The position numbers and the translations under genes were made by a program. Below, in pieces: positions 44,655 through 53,482 of a stretch of 64,000 nucleotides of DNA. Every line of letters starts with the position of its first letter. Position 1 is the first letter of the stretch. This DNA is from Larkinella terrae (GTDB lineage: Bacteria; Bacteroidota; Bacteroidia; Cytophagales; Spirosomataceae), in assembly GCF_009668025.1 (NCBI RefSeq), contig NZ_WJXZ01000001.1:811004-875003 (forward strand). The letters are read 5' to 3'. The notes beneath the pieces were generated by a model. It was not told the origin of the DNA, did not search any database, and saw nothing but the letters and a program-made list of their open reading frames with translations.

Positions 44655-46519
44655 CTGGTATTTCTTTCGGCGACCCCTGAATGCCCCTGATAAACCGTTA
44701 CACTGACGGGTGGCAGCCGGAGCGTTTGCCCGGGATTGGGCTGCTCGGGTAAAACCGGCTGAGCGGTTTCGGGGTTTTCCAGCCACTGCGGTTCTTTGGA
44801 ATCCAGCCGTTTTTGCCAGTTGGAAGCCCAGTCGGGCAACGAGTAATCAATCTCTTCCTCGAAAAGATTGAATAAAGCCAGGATGTGGTTCAATCCTTCG
44901 GGGTCCTGCCGATGAAGCACAAAACCGGCCGATCTGAGCACCGTTACCTGAATGCCTCTTTTAGCCATATTCTGCAAAACCGGTTCGGTTCGTCGGAGAC
45001 CGATCAGGGTCCGGTGCCAGTCCAGCATGATGCGGTGTTTGCCGACCGTGCGGTTTTCCCACCGAAGTCTGGAATCCGTAAACGTAGCTTCCTGAAAAGG
45101 GTCAATGTGGTCGTCGTCAGCGTTGAAAGCGGCAAATTCGGCTTTTCGGCCTTTCTTCACGGCGTGAATCAACTCTTCTTCCGAATGATCGGCAAAGTAG
45201 AAAAAGGGCGCTTCGTCGGCGTATTCCTCGCCCATAAACAGCAGCGGCACATATGGCGACAGCAGAACAGCGGCCGCAGCCAGTTTCAGTCGTTCAAAAT
45301 CGACTAAAACCGACAGCCGCTCCCCGCCGATCCGGTTGCCCACCTGATCGTGGTTGAGGTTGAACACCACAAAATGATCCCCCGAAATACCGGTCGATGA
45401 GGCCCCGAATTTTCGCTTCCGAAACGCCGTGTATTCGCCAGTCATGACAAAACCGTCGGTGTAGGCTTTGGCCAGTTGTTCCAGCCGCCCGTAATCGCCG
45501 TACCGGTTTTTCCCGTTCTGATCGAGCAGGACATACAGTGAATGGTGAAAATCGTCGAGCCATTGCGCGTCGAAGCCAAAACCGCCTAATTCGGTCGTTT
45601 TGAGCACTTTCGGGTCATTCAGATCCGATTCGGCCAGCAGGTGGAGCGGGCGGCCCAAGCGTTGTTCCAGGCGTTTAACGTTGTCGTGAAGTTGCGTCCA
45701 GATGGAAACCGCCCCCATGTCGAAAATTTCGTGGATGGCATCGAACCGGAGACCGTCGATATGAAACTGTTCGAACCAGAAGAGGGCATTGTTGACGAAA
45801 AAATCCCGAACGCCATCCGACCAGAGACCGTCGAAATTAATCGCATCTCCCCAGGGCGTATGGTATTTGCTGGAAAAATACGGCCCAAAAGAGCCGAAAT
45901 AATTACCCTCGGGTCCCATATGGTTGTAGACCACATCCAAAAAAACCGCCAGGCCGCGGGCGTGGCACGCATCGACCAGCTTTTTCAGGCCCTCAGGGCC
46001 GCCGTAGGAATGCTGGACCGAATAGGGATATACGCCGTCGTAGCCCCAATTCCGATTGCCGGGAAACTGGGCAACGGGCATGATTTCCAGGGCATTGATT
46101 CCGGTTTCAACCAGCGCATCCAGCCGCGAAATGATCGCTTCAAACGTACCTTCCGGCGTGAAGGTGCCGACGTGCAGTTCGTACAGAATCAGGTCCCGGA
46201 ACGGCAGTCCGCGCCAGAGCTGATCCTGCCAGGCATAGGCCGAGTGGTCCACCACTTCGGAAGGGCCATGAACGCCCTCCGGCTGGAAATGGGAAGCCGG
46301 ATCGGGATAATCGGTGCCGTCGTCGGGTTGAAAAAAATAGCGATCACCGGCGCGGATGCCGTCAACGGTGACGCTGAAATAGCCCTCGTTGTCCTTTTCC
46401 ATCGGAACCTGCCGATCGGTCGGGTGAACGAGGTGTAAAGTCATGCGGTTCTTTTCCGGCGCCCAGACCGTAAAGACAACCGTCTCCGGCCCGGAAAAAC
46501 CGGCTCCAATTCTCTTCAT
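44642..46519 (-). CDS. treZ: Maltooligosyltrehalose trehalohydrolase (TreZ)
   Basis: A 625-residue GH13 enzyme that cuts trehalose from the end of maltooligosyltrehalose, the step after TreY. An N-terminal carbohydrate-binding beta domain (FTVWAPEKNRMTLHLV) precedes the barrel. The barrel has LDVVYNHMGPEGNY, GLRFDAIHEIFD (nucleophile Asp), LLAESDLNDPKV (acid Glu) and NHDQVGNRIGGER. The enzyme-specific WGYDGVYPYSVQHSYGGPEGLKKLVD segment is present. Its last residues and stop codon fall inside a palindromic repeat, so its original 3' end may have been altered. It follows the alpha-glucosidase gene by 13 bp and is probably co-transcribed with it. Confidence 0.93.
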   Translation of the reverse strand: MKRIGAGFSGPETVVFTVWAPEKNRMTLHLVHPTDRQVPMEKDNEGYFSVTVDGIRAGDRYFFQPDDGTDYPDPASHFQPEGVHGPSEVVDHSAYAWQDQLWRGLPFRDLILYELHVGTFTPEGTFEAIISRLDALVETGINALEIMPVAQFPGNRNWGYDGVYPYSVQHSYGGPEGLKKLVDACHARGLAVFLDVVYNHMGPEGNYFGSFGPYFSSKYHTPWGDAINFDGLWSDGVRDFFVNNALFWFEQFHIDGLRFDAIHEIFDMGAVSIWTQLHDNVKRLEQRLGRPLHLLAESDLNDPKVLKTTELGGFGFDAQWLDDFHHSLYVLLDQNGKNRYGDYGRLEQLAKAYTDGFVMTGEYTAFRKRKFGASSTGISGDHFVVFNLNHDQVGNRIGGERLSVLVDFERLKLAAAAVLLSPYVPLLFMGEEYADEAPFFYFADHSEEELIHAVKKGRKAEFAAFNADDDHIDPFQEATFTDSRLRWENRTVGKHRIMLDWHRTLIGLRRTEPVLQNMAKRGIQVTVLRSAGFVLHRQDPEGLNHILALFNLFEEEIDYSLPDWASNWQKRLDSKEPQWLENPETAQPVLPEQPNPGQTLRLPPVSVTVYQGHSGVAERNTSPLL

Positions 46520-46532
46520 TCCAAAATAATCA

Positions 46533-48140
46533 TTAGTCCAATCGAATCACCAATCCTTCATCACCGCCCAGTTGAATGGAATCGCCGACGGTTTGCCCTT
46601 CCCGTTCGGGAAAAGTAGCTACTTCGACGACGCCCCTGAGCGATGGGTCTTTGGCTTTAAAATACGCGGGGCGATGGCTTAAGTTCAGAATAATGAGGAA
46701 ACGGGGATGCCCCTCGGCCTGCCGCAAATAGGCAATTAGTTGCGTATCGGCAAAAACCGGCACATAATTGCCTACCATCAGCGAAGGTTCCCGCTGCCGC
46801 AGACCGATGAGCCGCCGGTGCAGCGTCAGCATCGAATACGGATCGTCGCGCTGCGCCTGGACATTCTCCCGGCGGAACTGATCGGCCAGTCGTAGCCAGG
46901 GTTTTCCGGTCGTAAAACCGGCATTCGGGCTGTTGTCCCATTGCATGGGCGTGCGGGCCGGATCACGGCTGAGGTTTTTATCGGGCATGTTCAGTCCCTG
47001 CGGGTCCTGCACCTCGTCGAACGGAATCGGGACGTCGCGCATGCCAATCTCATCGCCGTAATAAACGGTTGGCGTTCCCCGCAACGTCAGCAACAACAAA
47101 GCGGCCACCCGGGCCTGCTCGCGACCCACCCGGCTGGTAATCCGGGGCTGATCGTGGTTGCCAAGCACCCAGTTGGGCCAGCCGCCCGTGGGCAAAACGC
47201 CTTCGTACTGGTCGATGGCGGCCGCAATTTGCCGGGCTTCCCACGGCAGCAGCAGTAGCTGGAAGTTAAACGGCAAATGAGCGCCTTTGCCATCGATGCC
47301 GTAATAGGCCACCAGTTGGTGAATGGGCAGGTAAATCTCCCCGATCATCAGCCGCTCGTCGTAGGCATCCAGCACCTGCCGCATTTCGAGCACCAGATCG
47401 TGGACTTCGGGCTGGTCGGTCGAGTAAACCGGTAGCAACTGTTCGTAGGTCGCCATGTGGGGCTGATAATCCGGATTAACCGGGTTGTCGCGGAGTTGCT
47501 GATCCTTGATCATGTGCCACATTACATCCACCCGAAAACCGTCGACACCCAGATTGAGCCAAAACCGCATGACGTCGAACATGGCCCGCCGGACCGCCGG
47601 ATTGCGCCAGTTCAGGTCCGGCTGCTCTTTCAGGAACGCGTGGTAATAATACTGCCCCGTCGTTTCGTCCCATTCCCAGCCGCTGCCGCCGAATACGCTG
47701 AGCCAGTTGTTGGGGGGAGAACCGTCGGCCTGCGGATCGTGCCAGAGGTACCAGTCACGCTTCGGATTGTCGCGCGAAGAGCGGGATTCCAGAAACCAGG
47801 GATGCTGGTCGGAGGTGTGGTTGGGCACCAGATCCAGGATCAGTTTCATGCCCCGCTGGTGCACCGCTTCCAGTAAAGTTTTAAAATCCTCCGGCGTTCC
47901 GAACAGCGGATGAATACCCTGATAATCCGAAATATCGTAGCCGAAATCGGCCATTGGCGACGGATAGATGGGCGACAGCCAGACCGCCGTCACGCCCAGC
48001 CATTGCAGGTAATCCAGCCGACCAAGAATCCCTTTCAGGTCACCGATTCCGTCGCCGTTGCTGTCCTGATACGAGCGGGGATAAATCTGGTAAATCACTC
48101 CTTCCTGCCACCAGAGGTGTTTATTCAGTCCGTTTTGCAT
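46533..48140 (-). CDS. GH13 alpha-glucosidase (oligo-1,6-glucosidase/maltase type)
   Basis: A 535-residue cytoplasmic enzyme without a signal peptide. It starts WWQEGVIYQIYPRSYQDSNG, as GH13 alpha-glucosidases do. Catalytic regions: DLVPNHTSDQHPWF, GFRVDVMWHM (nucleophile), LMIGEIYLP (acid) and LGNHDQPR. It releases glucose from the ends of small glucans; whether 1,4 or 1,6 bonds are preferred cannot be told by eye. With TreZ and TreY-MalQ it forms an intracellular maltodextrin and trehalose system. Confidence 0.88.
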   Translation of the reverse strand: MQNGLNKHLWWQEGVIYQIYPRSYQDSNGDGIGDLKGILGRLDYLQWLGVTAVWLSPIYPSPMADFGYDISDYQGIHPLFGTPEDFKTLLEAVHQRGMKLILDLVPNHTSDQHPWFLESRSSRDNPKRDWYLWHDPQADGSPPNNWLSVFGGSGWEWDETTGQYYYHAFLKEQPDLNWRNPAVRRAMFDVMRFWLNLGVDGFRVDVMWHMIKDQQLRDNPVNPDYQPHMATYEQLLPVYSTDQPEVHDLVLEMRQVLDAYDERLMIGEIYLPIHQLVAYYGIDGKGAHLPFNFQLLLLPWEARQIAAAIDQYEGVLPTGGWPNWVLGNHDQPRITSRVGREQARVAALLLLTLRGTPTVYYGDEIGMRDVPIPFDEVQDPQGLNMPDKNLSRDPARTPMQWDNSPNAGFTTGKPWLRLADQFRRENVQAQRDDPYSMLTLHRRLIGLRQREPSLMVGNYVPVFADTQLIAYLRQAEGHPRFLIILNLSHRPAYFKAKDPSLRGVVEVATFPEREGQTVGDSIQLGGDEGLVIRLD

Positions 48141-48316
48141 GCGTTTTTCCGGTCAAACCGATTCGTAAATAGGCAGGTCCTTTGCCACCGGATTAGCCCA
48201 GAGAGCTGCGGTTTTGCAGGATACCTGCTTAGGTATCAACCCGAAAATCGCCATCGGGTTCAAATGAAATGCGCCAAAAACGATTCTGTGGTTCTTTTCT
48301 GGTAAACCGGTGTGCT

Positions 48317-48345
48317 TTGCTTCTTGCCCGCCCTCCTTATATTTG
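48317..48345 (+). promoter_or_regulatory. Bacteroidota promoter of the methyltransferase gene
   Basis: TTG (48317-48319), an 18-base spacer and a perfect TATATTTG -7 box (48338-48345), 25 bases before the start codon. Confidence 0.6.
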
Positions 48346-48370
48346 GCCCTGGTAACAAAACCGCTGACTC

Positions 48371-49423
48371 ATGCTGGAGAATCCCCAACCCGACCTCGCT
48401 CCCATTACCCGACACCTGCGCGCCATGTTTGGCTCCCGCTTGCTGATTGCCGCCGTTCATCACCTGGCGGTTTTTGAAGAATTGAGCAACCGCCCGCTTT
48501 CCGTGGCCGAACTCAGCCACCGGATCGGATTGAAAGAACGACCGGCAGCCGTACTTTTTCCGGCCCTTTGCGCCATGAACTTGCTCGCATACGACGAATC
48601 GGGCAACCTCCGGATTACGGAATTAGGGCAGTACGTTACGCAAAAACAGGTACCCAACCTGATCGGGTATGTGGGTTTGGAAAAAAACGATCCGGGGGCG
48701 GTCGAAATGGCAGTTCGGTTGAAAAACGACGGGCCTCTGGATACAACCGGCGGTATTTCGTACGTGAAAGAAGGCGATGAACCGTCGCCGATGGACGACG
48801 CCGAACTGTCCCGGATGTTCACCCTGGCGCTGGCCGGACGCGCCCAGAAACTCTCGCCCATCGTAGCCGCCAACCTATCGAAAAGCGACGGTCATTTGCT
48901 CGATGTAGCGGGAGGAACCGGTTTTTATACCTTTGAATGGCTGCTCCTCAATCCGAAGGCAACCGCAACGCTTCTGGATCGTCCGGCCGTTCTGGCGGTG
49001 GCCGCCGAATTACTCGAAACGTTCGGAAAAAACGGCCGGCCGGGGGCCGAAACCGTTCAGGAACGCGTGACGTTCCACCCCGGCGACATGCTGACCGATG
49101 ACTTGCCGCAGACGGATATCCTGCTGGCAGCCAGCCTTTTTCACGACTGGCCGACCGAAACCTGCCAGCCCCTGGCCGACCGGTTTGCCGCAGCCCTGCG
49201 CCCGGGTGGGGAGTTGTGGGTGCATGACGCTTTCCTGAACGACGAACTGGACGGGCCGCTGGCCGTTACCGATTATTCCGCCCAGTTGTTTTGGGGAACC
49301 AAAGGTCGCTGCTACAGCCGCCGGGAATACCGCGCGTGGTTCACAAAAGCCGGACTCGAACCAACCGCCGAGAACATTTCAACGCAAATGGATTACGGGC
49401 TGATTTGGGCGAAAAAGAGGTAA
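48371..49423 (+). CDS. O-methyltransferase-type SAM-dependent enzyme with winged-helix domain
   Basis: A 350-residue protein with the layout of plant- and polyketide-type O-methyltransferases. An N-terminal dimerisation winged helix (residues about 20-95, LSVAELSHRIGLKERPAAVLFPAL) is followed by a Rossmann domain with the SAM motif LLDVAGGTGFYT near residue 178. ATLLDRPAVLAVA and FHPGDMLTDDLPQTDILLAASLFHDW, with a catalytic-type His, come next. It likely methylates a small molecule hydroxyl. It is a single gene with its own promoter and a downstream hairpin. Confidence 0.83.
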   Translation: MLENPQPDLAPITRHLRAMFGSRLLIAAVHHLAVFEELSNRPLSVAELSHRIGLKERPAAVLFPALCAMNLLAYDESGNLRITELGQYVTQKQVPNLIGYVGLEKNDPGAVEMAVRLKNDGPLDTTGGISYVKEGDEPSPMDDAELSRMFTLALAGRAQKLSPIVAANLSKSDGHLLDVAGGTGFYTFEWLLLNPKATATLLDRPAVLAVAAELLETFGKNGRPGAETVQERVTFHPGDMLTDDLPQTDILLAASLFHDWPTETCQPLADRFAAALRPGGELWVHDAFLNDELDGPLAVTDYSAQLFWGTKGRCYSRREYRAWFTKAGLEPTAENISTQMDYGLIWAKKR

Positions 49424-49466
49424 GCGATAACTCACGCCAATTACTTACGTATCAGTTAGTAAAGAC

Positions 49467-49514
49467 AGCGTCCGACCCGCAATTCTGCTTAAGCAGAATT
49501 TCGGGTCGGACGCT
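49467..49514. repeat. 48-bp hairpin downstream of the methyltransferase gene
   Basis: AGCGTCCGACCCG (49467-49479) pairs with 49502-49514, and AATTCTGCTT (49481-49490) pairs with AAGCAGAATT directly after it, so the arms are almost loop-free with one C/T mismatch. It could be a terminator or a REP-like palindrome; there is no T run. Confidence 0.6.
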
Positions 49515-49612
49515 AAGTAAGAAACCTTAATATAATTAGTAAATATTCTTAAAAATATTTAATATGAGTCAGGAAACAATTCTATTTTATCTTAGAATAA
49601 GTATAAATAATT

Positions 49613-50056
49613 ATGAAAATCCCGGCGGGCCTCCAACCGTTCGTTATCGAGCATCTGGATATAATCCTGGTAGTTGAAGACAATCTCGATGATCAGTTGA
49701 TCTTACATTATTTATTGCGAAAACAGATTCCCGGTATTTTACCGGTTGGCGCGACATCCGTTGAGCAGGCTTTTACCTATCTGACGAATTGCCACACGCA
49801 ACACTTTGCGCTCCCGTCTCTTATCTTACTCGACTTGTATCTGCCCGATCCGGGCGATGGCTGGAAACTGTTGCGCCAGCTCCGGAACCATCCGGTTTAT
49901 CAGAACATTCCGGTGGTGATCGTCAGTTCGTCAACGGATTTGAATGATATCGAACAATCGTATCAATGCGGTGCGTGCAGCTACCTAATAAAACCAATTA
50001 CGCTGGAAGGTTGGGAGCAAATGCTGCAGTCCATTCCTCCTTTATTCAGAAAATAA
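49613..50056 (+). CDS. Stand-alone receiver-domain response regulator
   Basis: A 147-residue single-domain receiver. Acidic pocket in VVEDNLDDQ, phosphorylation site Asp74 in LLDLYLPD, the switch Ser in VIVSSSTD and the conserved Lys in LIKPIT. The variant (LxLxxxLPxxxGW) is of the kind often paired with bacteriophytochrome or hybrid kinases. No output domain, so it works by protein contact. No kinase gene is adjacent. Confidence 0.9.
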   Translation: MKIPAGLQPFVIEHLDIILVVEDNLDDQLILHYLLRKQIPGILPVGATSVEQAFTYLTNCHTQHFALPSLILLDLYLPDPGDGWKLLRQLRNHPVYQNIPVVIVSSSTDLNDIEQSYQCGACSYLIKPITLEGWEQMLQSIPPLFRK

Positions 50057-50063
50057 GGCGTCA

Positions 50064-51188
50064 TTACTTCACCTGACCGGCTTTTTTCAATAATTCGACG
50101 ACGCGCTCGACCGGCAGTTGAGTGATCTCATAGCCGTTGCTGGTGGTCATGGAGCGTGCGGCAAACAACGAATTAATAATGGCTTCCTCGGTTGCTTCGA
50201 TAGCCGCCATAAAGCAGGGCGAAGCGTCGTCGTTGCGGAGGAATTTCACCTCATCGACGCTACTTTTTGAAGAATTCGGAACCCGGTTGGCCGTCGAAAC
50301 GGCGATGACATAGTCGCCACTGCCGTTGGAGGCAATGCCGCCCGTGCGGGCCATACCCATAAAGGCCCGCTTCGCCAGCCGTTTCAGGTTTCGGGCATCT
50401 AGCGGAGCGTCGGTCAACACCACCATCATGCACGATCCATCGAGTTTTTCCTTGAACGAAAATTTGCCCAGTTCAACGCCAACCGGAACGCCCGCAATCT
50501 GCAAAACGCCCCCGAAATTGGTCTGTACCAATACTCCGACCGTATAGCCACCGAGCGAAACCGGCAGTTTCCGCGAAGCCGTACCGATGCCGCCCTTGAA
50601 TCCGAAACAAACCGTACCCGTTCCGGCGCCCACGTTGCCTTCTTCAACCGCCCCGGTTTTCGCTTTCTTAATGGCCTCCAGCACGTGCGGTTTCGTCACG
50701 GGGCGGCTGCGAATGTCGTTCAAACCGCCGTCGTTGGTTTCGCCCACCACCGGATTCAGGGAGCGCACCTGTTCATTCCCGGGTTGTGCCAGCGTATAGT
50801 CAATAACAGCATCGGCCGCCGTCGGAACACCCAGCGTATTGGTCAGCACAATCGGCGTTTCAAGCGTGCCCAGTTCTTCAACCTGCGTGTAGCCCGCCAG
50901 TTTACCAAAACCGTTGCCAACGTAAATAGCCGCCTGACATTTCTCCTGAAACAGATTTCCTTCATGTGGCAAAATGGCCGTCACGCCGGTCCGCACCTGC
51001 TGCCCTTCCAGCAGCGTCACCTGCCCAACCCGCACGCCCGGCACGTCGGTGATGGCATTCAGGGCGCCGGTGGGCATCACTCCGAGCCGGATGCCGTAGT
51101 CGCGGGGGCGTTTGGACGTTTGCGCCATTAAAGTAAAGCTGCTGATAAGGCAAAAAGTCGTCAGAAGTAAAAAGGAAGCCGTTTTCAT
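50064..51188 (-). CDS. DmpA-type P1 family peptidase, secreted
   Basis: A 374-residue protein with a signal peptide (residues 1-22, LMAQ). Family features: RPRDYGIRLGVMPTGALNAITDVPGVRVG at the start, NPVVGETNDGGLND in the middle, and the autocleavage site region SNGSGDYVIAVSTAN near residue 285, where DmpA-type enzymes self-cut so the new N-terminal Ser is the nucleophile. They remove N-terminal D- or L-residues or cleave beta-peptides. Downstream of the DUF1080 gene on the same strand, 111 bp away, with paired repeats between. Confidence 0.88.
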   Translation of the reverse strand: MKTASFLLLTTFCLISSFTLMAQTSKRPRDYGIRLGVMPTGALNAITDVPGVRVGQVTLLEGQQVRTGVTAILPHEGNLFQEKCQAAIYVGNGFGKLAGYTQVEELGTLETPIVLTNTLGVPTAADAVIDYTLAQPGNEQVRSLNPVVGETNDGGLNDIRSRPVTKPHVLEAIKKAKTGAVEEGNVGAGTGTVCFGFKGGIGTASRKLPVSLGGYTVGVLVQTNFGGVLQIAGVPVGVELGKFSFKEKLDGSCMMVVLTDAPLDARNLKRLAKRAFMGMARTGGIASNGSGDYVIAVSTANRVPNSSKSSVDEVKFLRNDDASPCFMAAIEATEEAIINSLFAARSMTTSNGYEITQLPVERVVELLKKAGQVK

Positions 51189-51210
51189 ACCGGAAAATAC
51201 GGAATAGAAA

Positions 51211-51301
51211 TGAATGATGAATGTAAACGGGGCCGCCCGCGCGGTGCTGAATGTCGAATGTAAAAGTGTTCTTTAATTTGGCACTTTTACATTCGACATT
51301 C
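51211..51301. repeat. Triple repeat of a 17-base motif, two copies forming a 20-bp hairpin
   Basis: TGAATGATGAATGTAAA (51211-51227), TGAATGTCGAATGTAAA (51248-51264) and an inverted copy (51282-51301). The last two form a perfect 20-bp stem (51249-51268 with 51282-51301) around a 13-base AT-rich loop. It lies between two minus-strand genes and overlaps the stop of the upstream one. Confidence 0.6.
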
Positions 51302-52148
51302 ATTTTCCATTTTTCATGGCCTCTTCCACTTCTTTCGGCAACGACTGAATCGGTCGGATTTCAATGTTTCGGTAAAACAATTCCGCGCCTTCCGACTGAA
51401 GCTGTAGTTTCCCTTTGGTGAGCGGCACTTCCTGGCCGTCGACAATGTGCCGGGCGTTGGTCACCACCAGATTCACCTTGCCGTTCATGACATGCAGACA
51501 GCTGTCGCCCAAGCAGTAAAGTTCCAGCACATTCCACTCGCCGGACGGTTTTTCGTTATCCGGGTTTTTGACGCACCAGCGGCCCACCGGCGTTTTGTCC
51601 CGGAACGTCACGGGGTCGGCGCCCGGCTGATAAACGTAGCGCCCTTTCTCGTCTTTTCGGGCCGCAATATCCGCCGACACGTTCATCACGCCCCAGTAAT
51701 CGCCACAATCGCCTTCCTGAATCTGGAACTCCAGCGATTCCATCCAGAGGTGCGCCGTTCCGTGCGGGCCATTGCTGTGGTAAAGCAAACCGCTGTCGCG
51801 GGGCCGGTCAAGCTTGGGGGCCCATTTGAGTTGCCCCCACTTGAATTCCAGCTTCAGGTGGTAATTTTCAAATTCGGCCAGCGTATTGATACCGCCAAAG
51901 ACTTCGCCCGAAACCCGAATCGCCGGTTTTCCGTCGGTCTGCACCACCGAAAAAACCGCCTTCGGATCGTTGTTGAGACCCAGCGGTTCCGTTTTGGACT
52001 GGAACGGGCGATCGAGGTACGACTCCCAGCCACTCAGATCTTTTCCGTTAAAAAGTGACGTCCAGCGATCGGCTTTGAGGGGAGATTGGGCCAGCGCAGC
52101 CGACGCGATCATCCAAACAAAACCGGCAGTAAACAGTCCGTGTTTCAT
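51300..52148 (-). CDS. DUF1080 (3-keto-disaccharide hydrolase-type) secreted protein
   Basis: 282 residues from the ATG at 52146-52148, which gives a signal peptide (ASAALAQ); a start 7 codons upstream is less likely. The mature protein is a concanavalin-like jellyroll of the DUF1080 family: WTSLFNGKDLSGWE at the start, FENYHLKLEFKWGQLKWAPK, DSGLLYHSNGPHG, SLEFQIQEGDCGDYWGV, and EGAELFYRNIEIRPI at the end. Members act on keto-sugars or other glycans in the periplasm. It precedes the peptidase gene on the same strand. Confidence 0.87.
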   Translation of the reverse strand: MKHGLFTAGFVWMIASAALAQSPLKADRWTSLFNGKDLSGWESYLDRPFQSKTEPLGLNNDPKAVFSVVQTDGKPAIRVSGEVFGGINTLAEFENYHLKLEFKWGQLKWAPKLDRPRDSGLLYHSNGPHGTAHLWMESLEFQIQEGDCGDYWGVMNVSADIAARKDEKGRYVYQPGADPVTFRDKTPVGRWCVKNPDNEKPSGEWNVLELYCLGDSCLHVMNGKVNLVVTNARHIVDGQEVPLTKGKLQLQSEGAELFYRNIEIRPIQSLPKEVEEAMKNGK

Positions 52149-52248
52149 GAGAGGTTTACCCAAAATCAAGCGTTCAAACGGCTAATTTACCTATTTTTAA
52201 CCGGGAGAAAAGCGGTTTTTTGCGTTATAGACGGACCTTTTCTCCGGC

Positions 52249-53358
52249 TCAGTCGACCGGAACCTTCTTCTTCCGCCGTCGCAATCGCAGCATTTTATTG
52301 ATGTCTTCCTCGGAGGTCTGGTCGCCGAGTAAAATGCCCCAGGGTTCCAGGCCTTCGACACGGTCGAAAATTACTTTAAGGATCGCAATAATTGGAATCG
52401 ACAAAAACATGCCGGAAACGCCCGACAACGCCCCGCCAATCAGCACGCCTACAATCGATACGAGTGCGTTGATGCGCACTTTGGAACCGATAATAACCGG
52501 CACCAGAAAATTGTTGTCGATGAACTGCACGACCAGAAAAACCGCTACGACTCCCAGCAAGGTTGCTGGTTCGGGGTGATTCACAAACGTAACCGCCACC
52601 GCCAGACCGGTTGCTACCAAACCGCCGATGTACGGAATCAGGTTCAGAATGGCGGCAATGACGCCCATCAAAACCGCATAGCGAACCCCCAGAATGAGCA
52701 AACCCACCGAATTGAGGATTGCGACACAAACCGTTTCGGTGACCAGACCCACCACGTAGCTCTGAATAACACTCCGGATTTCGCCCAGCACTTCGCGCAC
52801 GCGTTCGGTATGTTCGCTGGTAAACGACCGAATGACGAACTGAATCAGCATGGCCCGGTAATACAGCAGCAGAAAGACGTAAATCGGCAGCAGCAGCAAA
52901 GTGCCGAGCGGCCCCGTGATGACCCCGAGCGTGTCAGACCCCTGCAGGGTATCCATCGTTTGGGCCTGGGCTTTTTTGAAGTACTGATCCTGCTGGCTGT
53001 AACTCACGTTGTATTCCTGCCGGACCCAGCGCCGGGCGTCTTTGTAAAAATCGCTGAGATTCTTCTGAAGTTTGGGCCAGTCGTCAGCAAAGTGCGAAAT
53101 CTGCATGGAAATGACCATCGTTAGGCCCACCAGAACCGCCACCGCCAGAAACAGCGCCAGACTGATTGCAATGACCTTCGGAATACCGCGCCGGATCATC
53201 CAGGCTTCGACGGGGCGGAGCAAAACCGCCAGTAAACCCGCCATCGCGAACGGCACGATGATGTCCTGCCCGAGGTAAAAAATGGCCAGAATCAAACAAA
53301 TGGCCAGAAGAGAAAGTGAAAGCCGGTGGTAGAACGGCGGGTTGGTAGCCGAAGGCAT
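52249..53358 (-). CDS. AI-2E family transporter (membrane permease)
   Basis: A 369-residue polytopic protein with the family's helix order: two N-terminal helices (LLAICLILAIFYLGQDIIVPFAMAG is split over one), a long soluble segment of about 100 residues, then five or six helices including GVIAAILNLIPYIGG, the family signature. The name comes from TqsA of E. coli, but members also act as ion or osmolyte transporters, so the substrate is unknown. It ends in a short, strongly basic cytoplasmic tail (RLRRRKKK). Confidence 0.9.
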   Translation of the reverse strand: MPSATNPPFYHRLSLSLLAICLILAIFYLGQDIIVPFAMAGLLAVLLRPVEAWMIRRGIPKVIAISLALFLAVAVLVGLTMVISMQISHFADDWPKLQKNLSDFYKDARRWVRQEYNVSYSQQDQYFKKAQAQTMDTLQGSDTLGVITGPLGTLLLLPIYVFLLLYYRAMLIQFVIRSFTSEHTERVREVLGEIRSVIQSYVVGLVTETVCVAILNSVGLLILGVRYAVLMGVIAAILNLIPYIGGLVATGLAVAVTFVNHPEPATLLGVVAVFLVVQFIDNNFLVPVIIGSKVRINALVSIVGVLIGGALSGVSGMFLSIPIIAILKVIFDRVEGLEPWGILLGDQTSEEDINKMLRLRRRKKKVPVD

Positions 53359-53482
53359 ATTCAGTGAACGTTACGTAAATTCTGTTTATTCCCCGGTCAC
53401 CCCACTCGTTCTGCTGCAATTCCGGACTGGTCGAATCACCTATAAACGGGATTGGCCGGGATTTGTTTTGGTACCGCTCTTT

